DNA from: Siphlonurus alternatus
Lineage: Eukaryota > Arthropoda > Insecta > Ephemeroptera > Siphlonuridae
Direction: 5' to 3'
DNA: 64,000 nucleotides
NCBI GenBank assembly: GCA_949825025.1
Contig: OX463780.1
Span: forward strand, 35,506,979-35,570,978
Below the pieces are notes generated by a model. That model made no database searches, was not told where the DNA came from, and saw only the letters and a list, made by a program, of their open reading frames with translations. Shown one piece after another: positions 12,801 through 25,653 of this stretch. Within the stretch, counting starts at the first letter, position 1; the number at the start of each line of letters is the position of its first letter. Both the position numbers and the translations under genes were made by a program.

Positions 12801-13539
12801 CCAGGGCAGTCTCCTACAGGCCGTCTCACATGGATTTTTGATTGTCATCTGAACTGATATTAGTCGGCCGGATTTTTAAAAGTAAATGGGTCCTCCGTGT
12901 AAGAAAATATTTATTTTAAAATATTTACGTGGAAAAATGAAAGTAAATTGTAGTCTGATGTCCATGAATTATTTTTTTCTACACACTGTTATTTTTATTT
13001 ATTTGATAAATATCATACTTTTCGAGAAAAACGCAAGGCGGGAAGCGAGTTATAACTTATAAGTCTGGTAATATAGTATGACGTCACAGAATATCAAAAC
13101 CACAAATAAATAGAAAATCAACCTTCATAAATATTTTGATCACAGGAATTAACTTGATTTGATGTTAAAATAATGTAAATATTCACATCAAGGTAGAGTC
13201 CAATTCCACAGTCATGCAAAATATATATAAAGTCTATACTACGTCATCGCTTTAGAAATGGGCTTAGACTTTTTTTATACTAGTCGTCCGGTTTATAAAA
13301 GTCATATTTAAACGTATTAATATTATTTTTGCGGGTGAAAGGGAGTTGTTGAGCAATATTAGACTCTATGAGCATTTACTTACTTTTAATTTCAAATCTC
13401 TAGATACCGTGAAATCGCCATAATCCGGGCGCAAAGTGAGGGCTCTCTCCCGTAAGAATGCATGTAAACCGGCCGCTCAGTCGGCCGACTAATAAAAAGA
13501 GTGGTGGGGGGTAAGACGGCCTGTAGCAGACTGCCCTGG
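12801..13539. mobile_element. Nonautonomous DNA transposon (739 bp) with 5-bp target duplication
   Basis: Terminal inverted repeats of about 29 bases start CCAGGGCAGTCT and end AGACTGCCCTGG. The flanks carry TTGCA on both sides (12796-12800, 13540-13544), a likely target-site duplication. The interior is noncoding and holds a full CRE (13079-13086) and GTCGGCCG motifs. Superfamily not assigned. Confidence 0.75.
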
Positions 13540-14452
13540 TTGCACGCAGCTTAAGCGCGCTATTTTTTAATTTAAAAAGTTTATTTCAAGACCAAAATAG
13601 AAATCAATATGTGGGCTAGCTATAATGTTAATCAATTCAATATTTGAACCGCCTTACTATGTTATTTGCATGAAAATACAACGCCGGCCATTCTGCAGCT
13701 AACAACAGATAAAATATTTAACATTTAAACGAAATCGACTTAAAAGTTTAAACGAATAATTTTAATTTTAAGAAATAATAATTCCAACAATCACTGTGCT
13801 TACTTAAACTTATAAGTACGTACCATTTATAACATGGTGGTGTTTTATCAAAAGTTTCTGCTGAACCTGAAATCGATTTTCAAACTATTATCAACATATT
13901 TCAATAACTTATAGCTAAGATAACGGAAACGTTTTTAAATTTTTTAAACTTTTTTAAATAAATTCTGCCATATAACTATACAGTATACATAATATATTAT
14001 ATTTTATAATATAAATTATAATTTTGTGAATTTTGTAATTTTAAAATAATTATTACACTAATAAAACTAATATAAAGAAGGCATGCAAACGTTTGTGTAT
14101 TAAAGCTGACAGTTTACACAGTAAACCACGGTGTTATAAGCAATGGTAGTAATTTTATTGTACATGGCAGAATACAACTTATAGTACTAATATAAAAGAA
14201 CCATTCAGTAGCTAATTATAGTTTAAATTTTTAGATATTTAGAATAAGATTTCATTATGTATCTAAGCAAAATACACTTAATTGCATCAACAGTAAGCAA
14301 TTTTTTTAATCTCTGCAACTAATAGAAAACAAAGGTAAATATTAGTTAAATCTATTATTGTATTCTGATTATTCTTAAAAAAAGAAGAATTATCAGCTTT
14401 AAAGAGCACTCAACCTGTAAAATATAAATTATTTAAATTATAATAAACTGAC

Positions 14453-14990
14453 CTCCACTGGGAGAGAAGAGTTCGACGTCTTGCTCGTGTTCACGTACTT
14501 CTTCTTCTAGATCCTCGTCCTCGTCGTCTCCACTGTACGGAGGTAACGAGCCAGGGGCGATTGACGAGGTCGCACTGTCACCCCCTGGAGCAGTGTAGGA
14601 CGAAGAAGTTGCGGTACTGTCAACACTTGCGGTGCGCTCACAGGCACCAAGTTTAGGAGGAAGCCTCCGTCTTGTTGTTAATGAACTAGAGTTGTTGTTA
14701 TTATTAGTTCCAGCGCCGGAATACAGCGCCAAATATTTCCCTTTGTCTTCCACCACGTCAAAATATCTATCTTCAATAATAATATTATTATTACTATTAC
14801 GATGTTGATTATATTTATTATTAATAATATTAATACCACTACTATTTTCACTATTACTACTATTTTCATCTAAAAAGTTACAATCATCAACATCAATTAA
14901 TATTTGATCATCATCATTATTTGTATTTTCACTATTATTACTTAAACAACTACGATCGGTCCATAGTACATCTTCACGTAAAAACCTCAT
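14453..14990 (-). CDS. First coding exon of an unidentified, probably nuclear regulatory protein
   Basis: Opens with ATG at 14990..14988; an in-frame TAA lies about six codons upstream with no ATG between, so this is the likely start. It encodes 179 complete codons plus one base and ends at a good donor (GGAG|GTCAGT, GT at 14452-14451). The N-terminus is MRFLREDVLW, followed by an Asn/Ser/Asp-rich low-complexity stretch (about residues 18-75), a Ser/Thr-rich stretch (about 95-150), a strongly acidic run (GDDEDEDLEEEVREHEQD, about 154-171) and VELFSPSG. No membrane segment, signal peptide or known fold is visible. The leftover single base matches the phase of the exon at 511..321. Such acidic, homopolymeric N-termini are common in arthropod transcription factors. 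The pattern M-x-F-[IL]-x(3)-[LV]-L-W loosely recalls the start of the ETS factor E74A; that is memory-based and weak. The 5' half is AT-rich in codon use, the 3' half GC-rich. Confidence 0.72.
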
Positions 14991-15181
14991 ACGGGTTAAT
15001 TTTAATTAACACTATTATTTTCCATAATTAATATTTTTTTTTAATTATAATATTTCACTTTTGATATATATGTTATATCACATGTATATGATGTTATATA
15101 ATGAAGAAAGGTGTACCACTGTAGTGAGCTAGCACGATGTCTCTGTAACGTGCTCCTCGCTTGAGATTCAGAGAGTGACTG
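14991..15181 (-). other. Predicted 5' UTR of the first coding exon
   Basis: The interval between the initiator-like site and the ATG. Its upstream part is of mixed composition and the last 100 bases are AT-rich. It would be untranslated if transcription starts near 15182. No splice site was needed to connect it. The start-codon context (ACCCGTATGA) is weak. Confidence 0.35.
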
Positions 15182-15345
15182 TTCGCCAGCCGGTATCACA
15201 CTATAGCTATAAACTGCTACAGCCTCGCATATGACGTCAGAGAATTGGTGACGTCACACTTTTCCCTTACCGATCGTTACGTCCCTAGTAAAACAAACTC
15301 CTATTGGTTACTTTAAACCGTGACGTCATCAATTTAATGACGTTA
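15182..15345 (-). promoter_or_regulatory. CRE-rich core promoter upstream of the first coding exon
   Basis: Read on the minus strand toward the gene: a CRE-like TGACGTTA (15338-15345), a full CRE TGACGTCA (15321-15328), a CCAAT box (15303-15307), a CRE (15249-15256), a second CCAAT (15244-15248), a CRE (15232-15239), a TATA-like TTTATAGCTATA near 15214-15202, and an initiator-like ACAGTCA near 15182. TATA-to-initiator spacing is about 30 bases and the ATG follows about 190 bases later. CRE sites are bound by CREB/ATF bZIP factors, so cAMP- or stress-responsive transcription is an inference. The order and spacing are the main support. Confidence 0.5.
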
Positions 15346-16399
15346 TGGTTATGACTTCATCAAATTATTCTAACGCCACCATGTGATATAAAATGGAACT
15401 ATCAAGGAGGGGTAGTTTTTTTTTTAAAGTTTCTCTTATATTTATATTATTTATGTACAGTAGTGTAAGAGGGGAAAAAAGAGAAGATGATATTTTTACA
15501 GTGTTAATTTACTATAGAGAAAGTATATAATAGGCCTAATGTAATCTTAAAAATTATAATTTATGAATGTTATATTATATATTTTTTTTTAAAGTTAACT
15601 ATACATAAAAAATAAAAATGTTAAGACTTTTGTACAGATAGTTGTTTGCGATTCCTGATTCAAATGTAAAACATTTAATTTATTTTTATTAATACTGCTG
15701 GTTCAAATATTTGTAATAATCTCTGAATCTGTGTCAATTATTATCAAACATTAATAAACATTTTTCTAAAATTATCCTTCATTAATTCAAATAAAAATTT
15801 GATTTAATAGGGCTGATTTCTTTTTTCTTTTTACATCTAATTACCTAATTACAATTACATTTAGCAAAAAAAAAAAATGACAATAATTATTGTTTATGAT
15901 TCTCGTTATTTATTTAATTAGAACTCTATGAAAATGTTATATAATAACTCTTAATATTTTAATATATATTAACAAATTTATTAATATATGCATCACCATT
16001 TTAACCTATAAATCTTTCCTTCGAAGTTCCACAAATAAAAAATACATTTTGACATTGTTGAACATCGAAATAAATTTTATGACGCACGGATAAGCTGCAG
16101 GAAGAAAAAGCTTAAGGATCGGCTTTCAAAATGCAAATGTTGCTAGTGGGATGCAGTTTGAAATGAAAGTGTTAGGGGAAGTTATATATTGAAATAATAA
16201 TTACAATTGAACGTAATAACTAAAGCACTTAATTTTGAAATTTTCTTATAATTTTGTAATTATTTGTTGTTTTTTGATAATTTAGCATCTACTACATCAG
16301 AATGTGATTTATTTGCACTTATTCAGACTTAATACTAGACTTAGCAAGAAGAAGTACCCAAATTTGATAAACAAAATTATGCACTAATAATTATAATAT

Positions 16400-16437
16400 A
16401 ACTTCTCTATATATATATATATATATATAGAGAAGTT
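16400..16437. repeat. Palindromic TA tract
   Basis: AACTTCTCTATA...TATAGAGAAGTT is a perfect inverted repeat around a TA run. Part of the motif recurs just to the right. Confidence 0.75.
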
Positions 16438-16439
16438 AT

Positions 16440-16750
16440 ATAGAGAAGAAGTATTAGTCTGAAAACCCCGAACCTTCGAAAATCCTTTTACGGCCATGAC
16501 CTTGAAATCCATCCCAACATTTGTGTGTGACTAAAGGAAACGTGGAAACTTCAGTCAGAATGGTTCCTAGTTCCTACCGTTTTTGTCAATGAACCGGAAC
16601 TGCAACGGTCTAAAGCCAGGGGAACCACACAGTGGAAAAGCGAAACGATTTACCCCTGGGTGGGAGACGTAGTTTTTGTCGAAAATGGTCACCCATATAC
16701 AATTATAATACTATAATCACACTCGGCGTTGCTTCAATGTAATTATTAAC
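16440..16750 (-). repeat. 5S-rRNA-derived SINE (diverged copy)
   Basis: On the minus strand, GAAGCAACGCCGAGTGTG...ATGGGTGACC (about 16733-16685) aligns with the internal promoter half of animal 5S rRNA. It is followed by a body that shares CTCCCACCCAGGGGTAAAT-like sequence with the 5S-derived modules at 40.5-44.3 kb. The distal part (about 16575-16450) resembles the fragment at 52.6 kb. The 5S part is diverged, so it is a retroposed element rather than a functional 5S gene. Confidence 0.5.
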
Positions 16751-16950
16751 TATTATTATACCAATATTTGAATATTCTCAGAAGCTCAAGAAAAAGTTTG
16801 ACAGCGCACACAGCAAGCACAGTGGGCTATACGTGTAGGAGGATGCTTGTGTACGCGTACAGTGTAGGTGGCGATCTGATACTTCCCGCGCGTCAAACTT
16901 TGTCTTTGTATGAGTTGCTGCATATATGCCTACCTTTGCTGCTCCAGATG

Positions 16951-16958
16951 TGACGTCA
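16951..16958. promoter_or_regulatory. CRE with adjacent CCAAT, about 2 kb upstream of the first exon
   Basis: An exact TGACGTCA followed by CCAAT. A degenerate second copy (TGATGTCA) lies about 20 bases on. The flanks 16780-16980 are GC-richer than average. Confidence 0.3.
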
Positions 16959-17599
16959 CCAATCATGACAGGTTGTGATGTCATTAACTCCCTAATTTAT
17001 CACATTTTATTCAAATATTGAGAGATTATTTATCTCCATGATTTGTTTATTCCTGCTTACTTCCAGCAAAGAATTAATATCTATTAATTCTTTGCTTCCA
17101 GTATGCATTATACAGTATATTTATCTATTTTATATTAAATTAAATTATGTATAATAATATATATATATAATATGTTCAATTATAAATAAAATAAAGTTAT
17201 TCTAATTTGATTTTTCATCAAAATTGCATATGTTTTTGAAAAATTAGCATGTATTATATTTAAAACGAATGGTTGAGATTTTATATTATATATTAACAAA
17301 TTTTATTAATTCAATATTGTACATGCATGTATTTATGCATTTATTTTTCATAAAAATTAATATCACGATGTCTCTCAAACCTTTATTTTTGCATTATACC
17401 TGTAAACCACACAGCAGTTATCATCAAAGTCATCAGTTATAATATAAGTGACAAAATATTTGTTTTAGCTAAGTGAACATAAATATCTTATTAGCGAGTC
17501 CTGCAGATGTATAGTAAAAACATCAATGTTACTACTATAGATGTACTGCAAAATATGCAATGTATAAAAATAAAAATCCAACCATATATTATGGACTAA

Positions 17600-17860
17600 A
17601 TCTAAATGAGCTATATAATGACGTCACGTTTATCTGCGCCGTAATAAAGCGTCATAAAAATATAAAGCAGTAGAATTCGTCACGGCTCACATATCTCATA
17701 ATAGATTTCAATGTATATGACGACGTACATTAGCGCCCCCACTAAAAAACTCGGTAGCCGATCGTCTCTCTCTCTCTCTCCATCAATCAATTACACGCAA
17801 TCACACAATAGCTACAACAATCATCAGGAGGCAACTTTTGGTTGGTAGGCAGCAGGCGGG
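17600..17860. promoter_or_regulatory. GC-richer patch with a CRE
   Basis: Contains TGACGTCA at 17619-17626, a short CT run and mixed-composition DNA in an otherwise AT-rich region upstream of the gene. No ORF is supported. Confidence 0.25.
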
Positions 17861-18564
17861 ACAACAAAGGTGCATTGTTGATGATTATCAATCACTGTCC
17901 TCCTCTTTGTTGGTTTTACGTACAAATTTATATATTTTTTTTCTCTTCATAAAATCATTCTTTAATATTTTCTTTCTTCTGTTGTCCATGCCTATCTCAA
18001 AATGAAGTATCAAAGCAGTTATTGACATTTTTTATGCATTAATTATTAACACAATTAATAATATTTGAAATGTTTGAAATAAATTTTTAGCTAAGGAAAT
18101 GTATAAAGATTAGTGGGTGGAGCTGGCAGAGGATTATAAAATTATAATGATACATTTATTACTCATACATATATATACATATAATAAATGCATTCGAGTG
18201 CTGCCATGATAATAATAATATTGAGTTGGCGATTACCTACATTAATAAAATTACTTTAATCTGAGTTATACGTTTGATAATTGAATATGAATATTTTTTT
18301 TAAACTATATTTTTTATTTTATTATTATTATTACATGAGTTTCAATGTTTAAAATTAAAGAATAAATTAAAGTATATTCAGCTCAATTTTTGGTTGTATG
18401 AGATTAACAGCTATATAGCTCATTGTCTACCTAGTTTCCATGCACATGCGTCAAAATTAAACTCTTTAATCTGAAATCTATCTTACATTAAACTGTTCCC
18501 TTGTACTATACAATAACAATAATTATATGCATAACAATGAACATTAATATTTTCTCGTAGAATA

Positions 18565-18935
18565 TCAAATTCTAGGCCTTGCATGGTGACGGGTGATTTG
18601 GTATGGGTGGGGCGGGGTTGCTCGCGAGATCGATGCTGCTCGACCTTGGTGGCGCCTCACCCGCTCGACACAGGCGCCGCCACTCACGCCTCCGCTACCG
18701 GACTTGCCGCGAGTGCGCTGCGAGAGCGCACGGCCAAGCCGCCGGGAAGTAAAGCCGCGGTAGCAGCAGAGTAAGCGGAGGGCGGACAGGAGGCGAACAG
18801 GCACTCCGCGGCCGGCGGCGGCGGCCGGCACAACACACGTGCGAGCCCGACCTGTCTGCACCGCCTGGTGTGTGAGTATTCACACCAGACTCTGACGTCA
18901 CACCTGTGTCGGTACCTGTGTTGACACTCGCTCAA
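18565..18935. promoter_or_regulatory. CpG-rich island with a CRE; candidate alternative promoter or 5' exon
   Basis: About 370 bases very rich in GC and CpG, standing alone in AT-rich DNA 3.6 kb upstream of the first coding exon. It carries TGACGTCA (18893-18900), a CACGTG E-box near 18836-18841, and on the minus strand a strong donor (GGAGGC|GTGAGT, near 18684-18679). ORFs of 63-98 codons exist on both strands but are expected by chance at this GC content. The best reading is a distal promoter with an untranslated first exon of the minus-strand gene; a divergent gene is the alternative. Confidence 0.35.
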
Positions 18936-19918
18936 GATTAATAAGCGTACTTACATTTAAAAAAGTTCCAATATTTTTTTACTATTAATTCAAATAATAA
19001 TAATAATATTCTATGTTTCGTGGTCGAAACGTTTGTGTTTACCGTAAATGAATATAATTTATGACTTCCAATATTTTATTTCTCTAATTATTGTTCAAAT
19101 AAATTTAATGTATGAATGAATGGTAAGATTGTAAGAACACAAAATTTATACACTTGTTTAGAAACTTAACAGGATATAAAAAATTTACTAGCTGTATAAT
19201 GTTGTAATAATCATAATAAAATACTTTTATTATATACAATGTATAGTTTCATAAAGTTATTATCAAAGACTGTTGTTTTATACACACATTACATACATGC
19301 ATGGTATTATATAGATTTCATTTATATTTATGCACATATTTAATGAAATATGTTAAAAAAATTGTGATTGACTAATATTTTAAGATTATTAAATATTATT
19401 CCTCGTGGGAGACCATGGCAGAGGATTCATATTTTTTGTTCTTTGCATATAATTGTACTTATTTTTGTTTCAGGCTAATTAATGAACTAGAACCACTATT
19501 CTCCCTCCCACATTGTGGCACTTTTGCTAATTATGAAATAAATTAACATGCTTTACAAAATGTAATAAAAATGCACAATTTAGTGCATTAAAAGGTAACA
19601 AATCAGCTGTAATTTTTACATTTTAGTGCGGACTTCACTGACAAAGTGAATTATTAATGTCTGTAAAGCTTATTTTACATATCAAATTTAATGGTACTCA
19701 TTAAGTAGTATTAATTTGCATATCAGTACTTAAACGATAATGCTTAAAAAATACAGAAATAAATCCTTATCTTGATCATGTTAAAATGCAAACATATAAC
19801 ATAACATTCAAGTGGTATTTTATTATTTGACATTTTAAATTTAAATGCTTTAGTTATAAATGTGACTAGAGCTACCTTTTGCAAGACACTTGTACTATTT
19901 CCCTCAACAATTAAATAT

Positions 19919-20085
<167 letters not shown>

Positions 20086-20601
20086 AATTTAAGGTGTGGT
20101 TCATTTTAGATTTCTCAATTTGGTAAAAAAAAATTGTCGTATTAATTTCTAGGTTACATAATTTATGTACTCTCCTCGAGCAAATATACAAAAAATCTGA
20201 TCAAATTTTGTTTTTATTTTTTTTATAATTTTTATTTAATTATATACTATACAGAAAGTCTAATCAGGGATGGATCAAGCAAATTAATGACTCTTTTTAT
20301 ATCTGGGTTTTAATTGTTAAAAAATAATTCAGAACGTTATTTAAAGCCGTGTATTTGAGTGTTGCAGCCCTGAAAACTTCATTATGTAACGTACAAAACA
20401 TTGTATGAAGAATTTGTATTTTTAATTCATATTATATTTATAACATAAATATATAATTAAATGTGTTTCCTTGCCTTATTTACAGTGCAAGGAAGTATAC
20501 AATACAAAATGCAAGGTCTTGGAATTTCTTTTAATAATACGTTTTAGTATTAGTACATTATGTTTTCTGTTGTCAACGCATGGCATTTAGTGTTGCAATA
20601 C

Positions 20602-20829
<228 letters not shown>

Positions 20830-23800
20830 CAATATATAAAATACACACATCAGCGTACGATGCACTTCATGCATAATATTACCGTTAGATAATTTTTAAG
20901 TTTAGTATGTTTAATGACGTGTGTATTTGTGTATATTTTACTATAGCCCAAGGTATAAATCCTTACGGAAGAAAATCTAACTACTTAATTATCAGGATTA
21001 TCAGGATAAATATAGTAACAGTACTAGCTATCGTCGAAAGATAATGTTAATAAAATATATAAATTATTAAGCAGACAATTAATTGAGCACCTGCAGTGTA
21101 TATATATCAGTTTATTAAAACTATAAACTATACAGTGATATTGGATTAGCTACTACATCAGTTGTATATATAATTAAGTTGTATTAACAATATGTAACAA
21201 TATAATATAATTATTAAATAACTTTTGCGTGTAAAAGTTGTTTCAAAATATAATATTTTAAGTAACTGAAATTGCAACAATAAAATATAACCTGATATTT
21301 TTACTGATGATTAACTTCAACTTGCGTGTTAAAATTGTAATAAAAAAAAATGATTCGCTTTTTTATCTTTATAAACTCATTTTATTTATATATATATGAT
21401 TATTTATGTCCCACAGGTATAATAACAATATCATACTTTAAGTAAATTTATTAACGGTCTATATATGTTGGTTATAAAATGATAATTAATATTTGACAAG
21501 TCATATCAAGAAACGTGATTATAAAGGTGTTAATTTATTTGCTTTCTATGAGCCTAAGGCTGATCTTTTGTTTATATAACATGCGGAACAAATTGTACGT
21601 ATGAATGAAAATTGATCTTACGCATTTTACTAATAATGACTTCGGACAATCTTTACTTTTGTATTATGTATTATATATTTTTTGTATAATATATTATTTC
21701 TTCATTCATAATTCATAGCACAATACAATATTATGATAACAGAAATAAATATACTTCAAATTTAGGACTGATTTTATGATTTTATAATGTTTATATAGAC
21801 TATGGAGTAAAATCAATTGATATAAGTTGAATTTTATTTTTACTAGCTTTATCAACATTGTTAATATAATTAATATGTACTTTAGTTTTTAATAGATTCT
21901 AATGTTAATTATATATGCTAAATAAACATTATATTTGAGAAATTGTGTATAACAATAATTATTACTTATGTATATAAAGTGTAAATGCTTTAAAATTATT
22001 AAATATTTACATGCAAGAAATTCCTTCAAAAATAAATAAATAAACGAAATAATAAGGATTTTTTACTTCAAATGAAGCTCTTACTAAAAAATAGAATAAT
22101 TTCTAGCATACATGTATTATATTCATGTCAACAAAATGCGCAATGCAATAAAGTGTATATATTTCTTCACAGATATTGTAAGAACTAATAGAACTGCATA
22201 ATAATAGCGTACAAAGAAAATAACGTTTATGTTCATACAGTTTGATAATATTACAGACGCTCTTTATTTTGTAACATTATTATGCAATTAAAATAACGCA
22301 ATTTTTAAAATATAAAATACATTTGTTCAAAAAGTAATAACTAAAGCTATAAAAAAAGTTTACCGGTCTGTTTTTAAATTAGTTATATAATTTGTAAAAA
22401 TCCATAAAATTGTAGCCTATCATCTTATAAAAAATTTCATAAGAAGAAAATAAAATACATAAACTAGTAACTATTGCCTGAAGCTATATAAAATAAATAA
22501 TAACACTTTTTATTTCTTCTCACCTCAAATATAAATATACAAAGATTAGATGTCTTGTAAATCAAATCAAAAAATCCTTTCCCTATATAATAATAATATT
22601 ATTTAACCTATAAACATGCAAAACTAAAAGGAAGAGGTGTTGATTATTATGAGGTCATTGCAGCATAGAAAATTCTACACAAAGACATTGCAAAATAGAA
22701 CGTGTTTTATAGAGTTTAATCAAAAAGTTGTATCTAATTTTTGCATATACATATAATGCAATCTTTAAACTAACAATATACCTACGCTTCTCAATTTAAA
22801 AAGTTTTTTATTACATTCTCTAGAAAATGTAGCCACATCATCATCATCTTTGCATGGTATATAAGTATAATAAATACTTTAAACATGCCCTCAGCAATAT
22901 AAGAGTCTATTGTTATTACTGTAATTCGATTAAGAGACTACTTTACATGGATACTAGAAAGGAGATAATATTTATATATAATAAGTGGAGGATATGATTT
23001 GTATCAAATTATGACATTTAAAACAACACATAATATACTATTATTTTAATATTTTATATTTAATATAAACATTATGTATTGCTTTTCATTATTATCTATA
23101 GATAAACGAAGTAATAAAACGTTTCAAGGCTTGCAAGTCTTAGTATAGCAGCTATTATAAATTGTAAAGATGCAGTTACCGTATATAATATGATATTATA
23201 ATATTATTACTGTATTTAATAATTATTGAATTAAAAGTGTTACACAAGTCAACATTAGCATAAAAATATCGCCTCGCAAACTTTAAAGACGATGAATGTA
23301 CTACAGTGAAAATTTTAATTAACTTTTTTTTCACATTATTTACAATAGATCATATCTAGAAGGATGATTGAAAATTTCAATAAATTTCAACCAACCATGT
23401 TTTTGACAAAAGCTTATATAATATGAAATAGAATTTTTGATTGAATGATTTATAATTCAGCAATAAATATTATCCTGTAACCAAATTCAATCAATACAAT
23501 GTATTATAGTTTTCATACTTTTATAATTTATGAATTGTATTAAAAAGAAAGTTGTTTCATCGACGAAGAAGAATTTTACCTTTAACAATTTCTTTTATAA
23601 AACCACATATAATAATTATATTATAAATATTTTTTAAATAAATTTGTCTTTTTAACACTGGATAATTTTTAAATAAAAAAATTAGTTACCTAAAAAAAAA
23701 TATGAATTACACTTGTTACCACGTAGAATATAGACATTGGAGCAACAGTTGTTTCATTATTTTCAAGTACATGATATAATTGTTTTTCATTGATTTATTT

Positions 23801-24895
23801 TTTACTTTATATGTCATGATGATTTCATTTTAGCAACAAGTATCATGGGATATATAATATTATTGTTGATAGAATAATAGGATGAAAAATAGAAAGCTTG
23901 ATTCGCGGCGGCGGCGGCGGCACTTGTAAGTCGTTATTCTTGCTCACAACATGTAGTGTGTATTATATATTTTAAGATAGAGAGGGTGGGTATAATTTCT
24001 AGTCAGAATAACAATCTTCTACCACGGTGGTATGTAATATAACGGGTCTAACTATAAGCCGCAAAAGAAGGAGTAACCATGTGAGTTGAGACGGTATTGC
24101 TCAGACAATTTTTTTTTTAATACTCGAAGCAACAAGTACCATGCAGCAGTGAAAGGAGGATGTTTCGTCGTGCATCTTTACAGCTAATTTTTTTTATATA
24201 TATATTTTTATATGTATATATATAATATATAATACAACAACAGATAGTATAGAAGAAAAAAAAAAGATGATCATGCTTACTTTCTCCTTTATATATCGTC
24301 GTGTCTCATATGTTGTTGAAGTTGTTTAAAAAAAAAAAATATATGAACAATATTTCGATTTGAGTATATCTTTTGTAGTGTCACCTGTTTTTAAATTTGA
24401 ACGATTTGTGGCCCCACGCGTTTTTAGTGGTATGAGGAGACTTGGGCAATATAATATGAGCAGAGGTTACAGCGAACGATGACCCACTCTTATATACTAG
24501 CAACATATTAGGACGAGGAGAAATGCTCATATTTTTCGTACATTCAAGTCTAGAAAGAATATAGTATAATATATTAAAGAAGACACTCACTTTTTTTAAT
24601 ACCTGTTATTTTTTAAATGTTTTTATGCATATAAGGAAAGGAAGATATAATATATACACACAAATTAAGCATTATATATGTTATATATATTATGTTTGTT
24701 TTTAAATGGCACGAATAAAATTGTTATATTTGAGTAATAATTTTTATTTTGCTTCTATCAGGTAGAAATATATTATATATATTATATTATATAATATAAT
24801 ATTATATATTATATTATATTATATTATATAAATCATTTTTGTATTTTTTGCATGGTATTGTATAGATATAAAGATTAATATTCTTTGATTAAACT

Positions 24896-24960
24896 AATTT
24901 TGCTCGGTCGCATTGAGGTGACAGTCTAGCCGAGTTCAATTCCCCGTGGCATTTCAACCA
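24896..24960 (+). repeat. tRNA-derived SINE head fragment
   Basis: Contains a B box (GAGTTCAATTCC, 24932-24943) in the context TAGCCGAGTTCAATTCCCCG, like that of the minus-strand element at 1.37 kb. It abuts the MITE that begins at 24975. No full cloverleaf was found, so it is not called a tRNA gene. Confidence 0.35.
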
Positions 24961-24974
24961 CCATGTGAAAAAAC

Positions 24975-25311
24975 AATGGACAACATACATGAAAAAACTT
25001 TATTGCAGAAATGAATAGAGGGTACTAAATTATGCTACTCTGAATTTTTTCAGATTTTTTTGAGACCCGAAACTATTTTTAAATAATTATTGAAAGTCCT
25101 GTGACTTCAGTTGGCACCTCTTAATCCTTAATAAAAAGGATAGAGACTGGACGCCTATAGACGCCTCCAGGGGGCGTGGCTGCACTTTCAATAATTATTT
25201 AAAAATAGTCCCAGGTCTCAAAAAAATCTGAAAAAATTCAGAGTAGCATAATTTGGTACCCTCTATTCATTTCTGCAATAAATTTTTTAAATACAATGTA
25301 TGTTGTCCATT
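24975..25311. mobile_element. Family-A MITE, copy 1
   Basis: Terminal inverted repeats AATGGACAACATACAT / ATGTATGTTGTCCATT. Long inverted arms include TTATTGCAGAAATGAATAG and ATTTTTAAATAATTATTGAA. The loop carries a CTCF-like CCTCCAGGGGGCGT (25164-25177). AAAC flanks both sides and may be the target duplication. Noncoding. Confidence 0.8.
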
Positions 25312-25653
25312 AAACATTAAAACAACTTCTTCAATTCGTGCATAGTGTGAAAATCATAATTAGTGTGTACAAAAGAGCATATATATTATATATAGAAATT
25401 AACTTTAATCAAATGATTCAATGTATGTACTTTTGAATTAAGTTCATCTGGTCTGATGGAATCTGTATATTGTATTCTAGTAAAATATTTTTATATTCTT
25501 AATAATCTTAACAATATATATTATTATATTTTTTTCTGTATATACAATCATTTTGTGTGTCCTTTTTGCAGTCTTGTTAATCTCCACACCTCGTATATAT
25601 GCAACAAGCTTTTCACCCACGCATCCCATATTATAACATATTGTATGTCGTAT

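Larger units (their letters stand above)
512..14452 (-). other. Putative long intron of the minus-strand gene (about 13.9 kb)
   Basis: The interval between the two phase-compatible coding exons. It is mostly AT-rich and holds several fold-back elements, simple repeats, a SINE-like remnant and GC-richer islands with CRE and E-box motifs (3.7, 6.0-6.2, 8.0-8.1, 8.9-9.1, 10.3-10.45 kb). The islands are candidates for intronic enhancers or alternative promoters. Additional small exons inside it cannot be excluded. Confidence 0.5.

Noticed and set aside
24896..24960. Genuine tRNA gene
   Set aside because: A B box is present but no consistent acceptor, D and anticodon stems could be folded.
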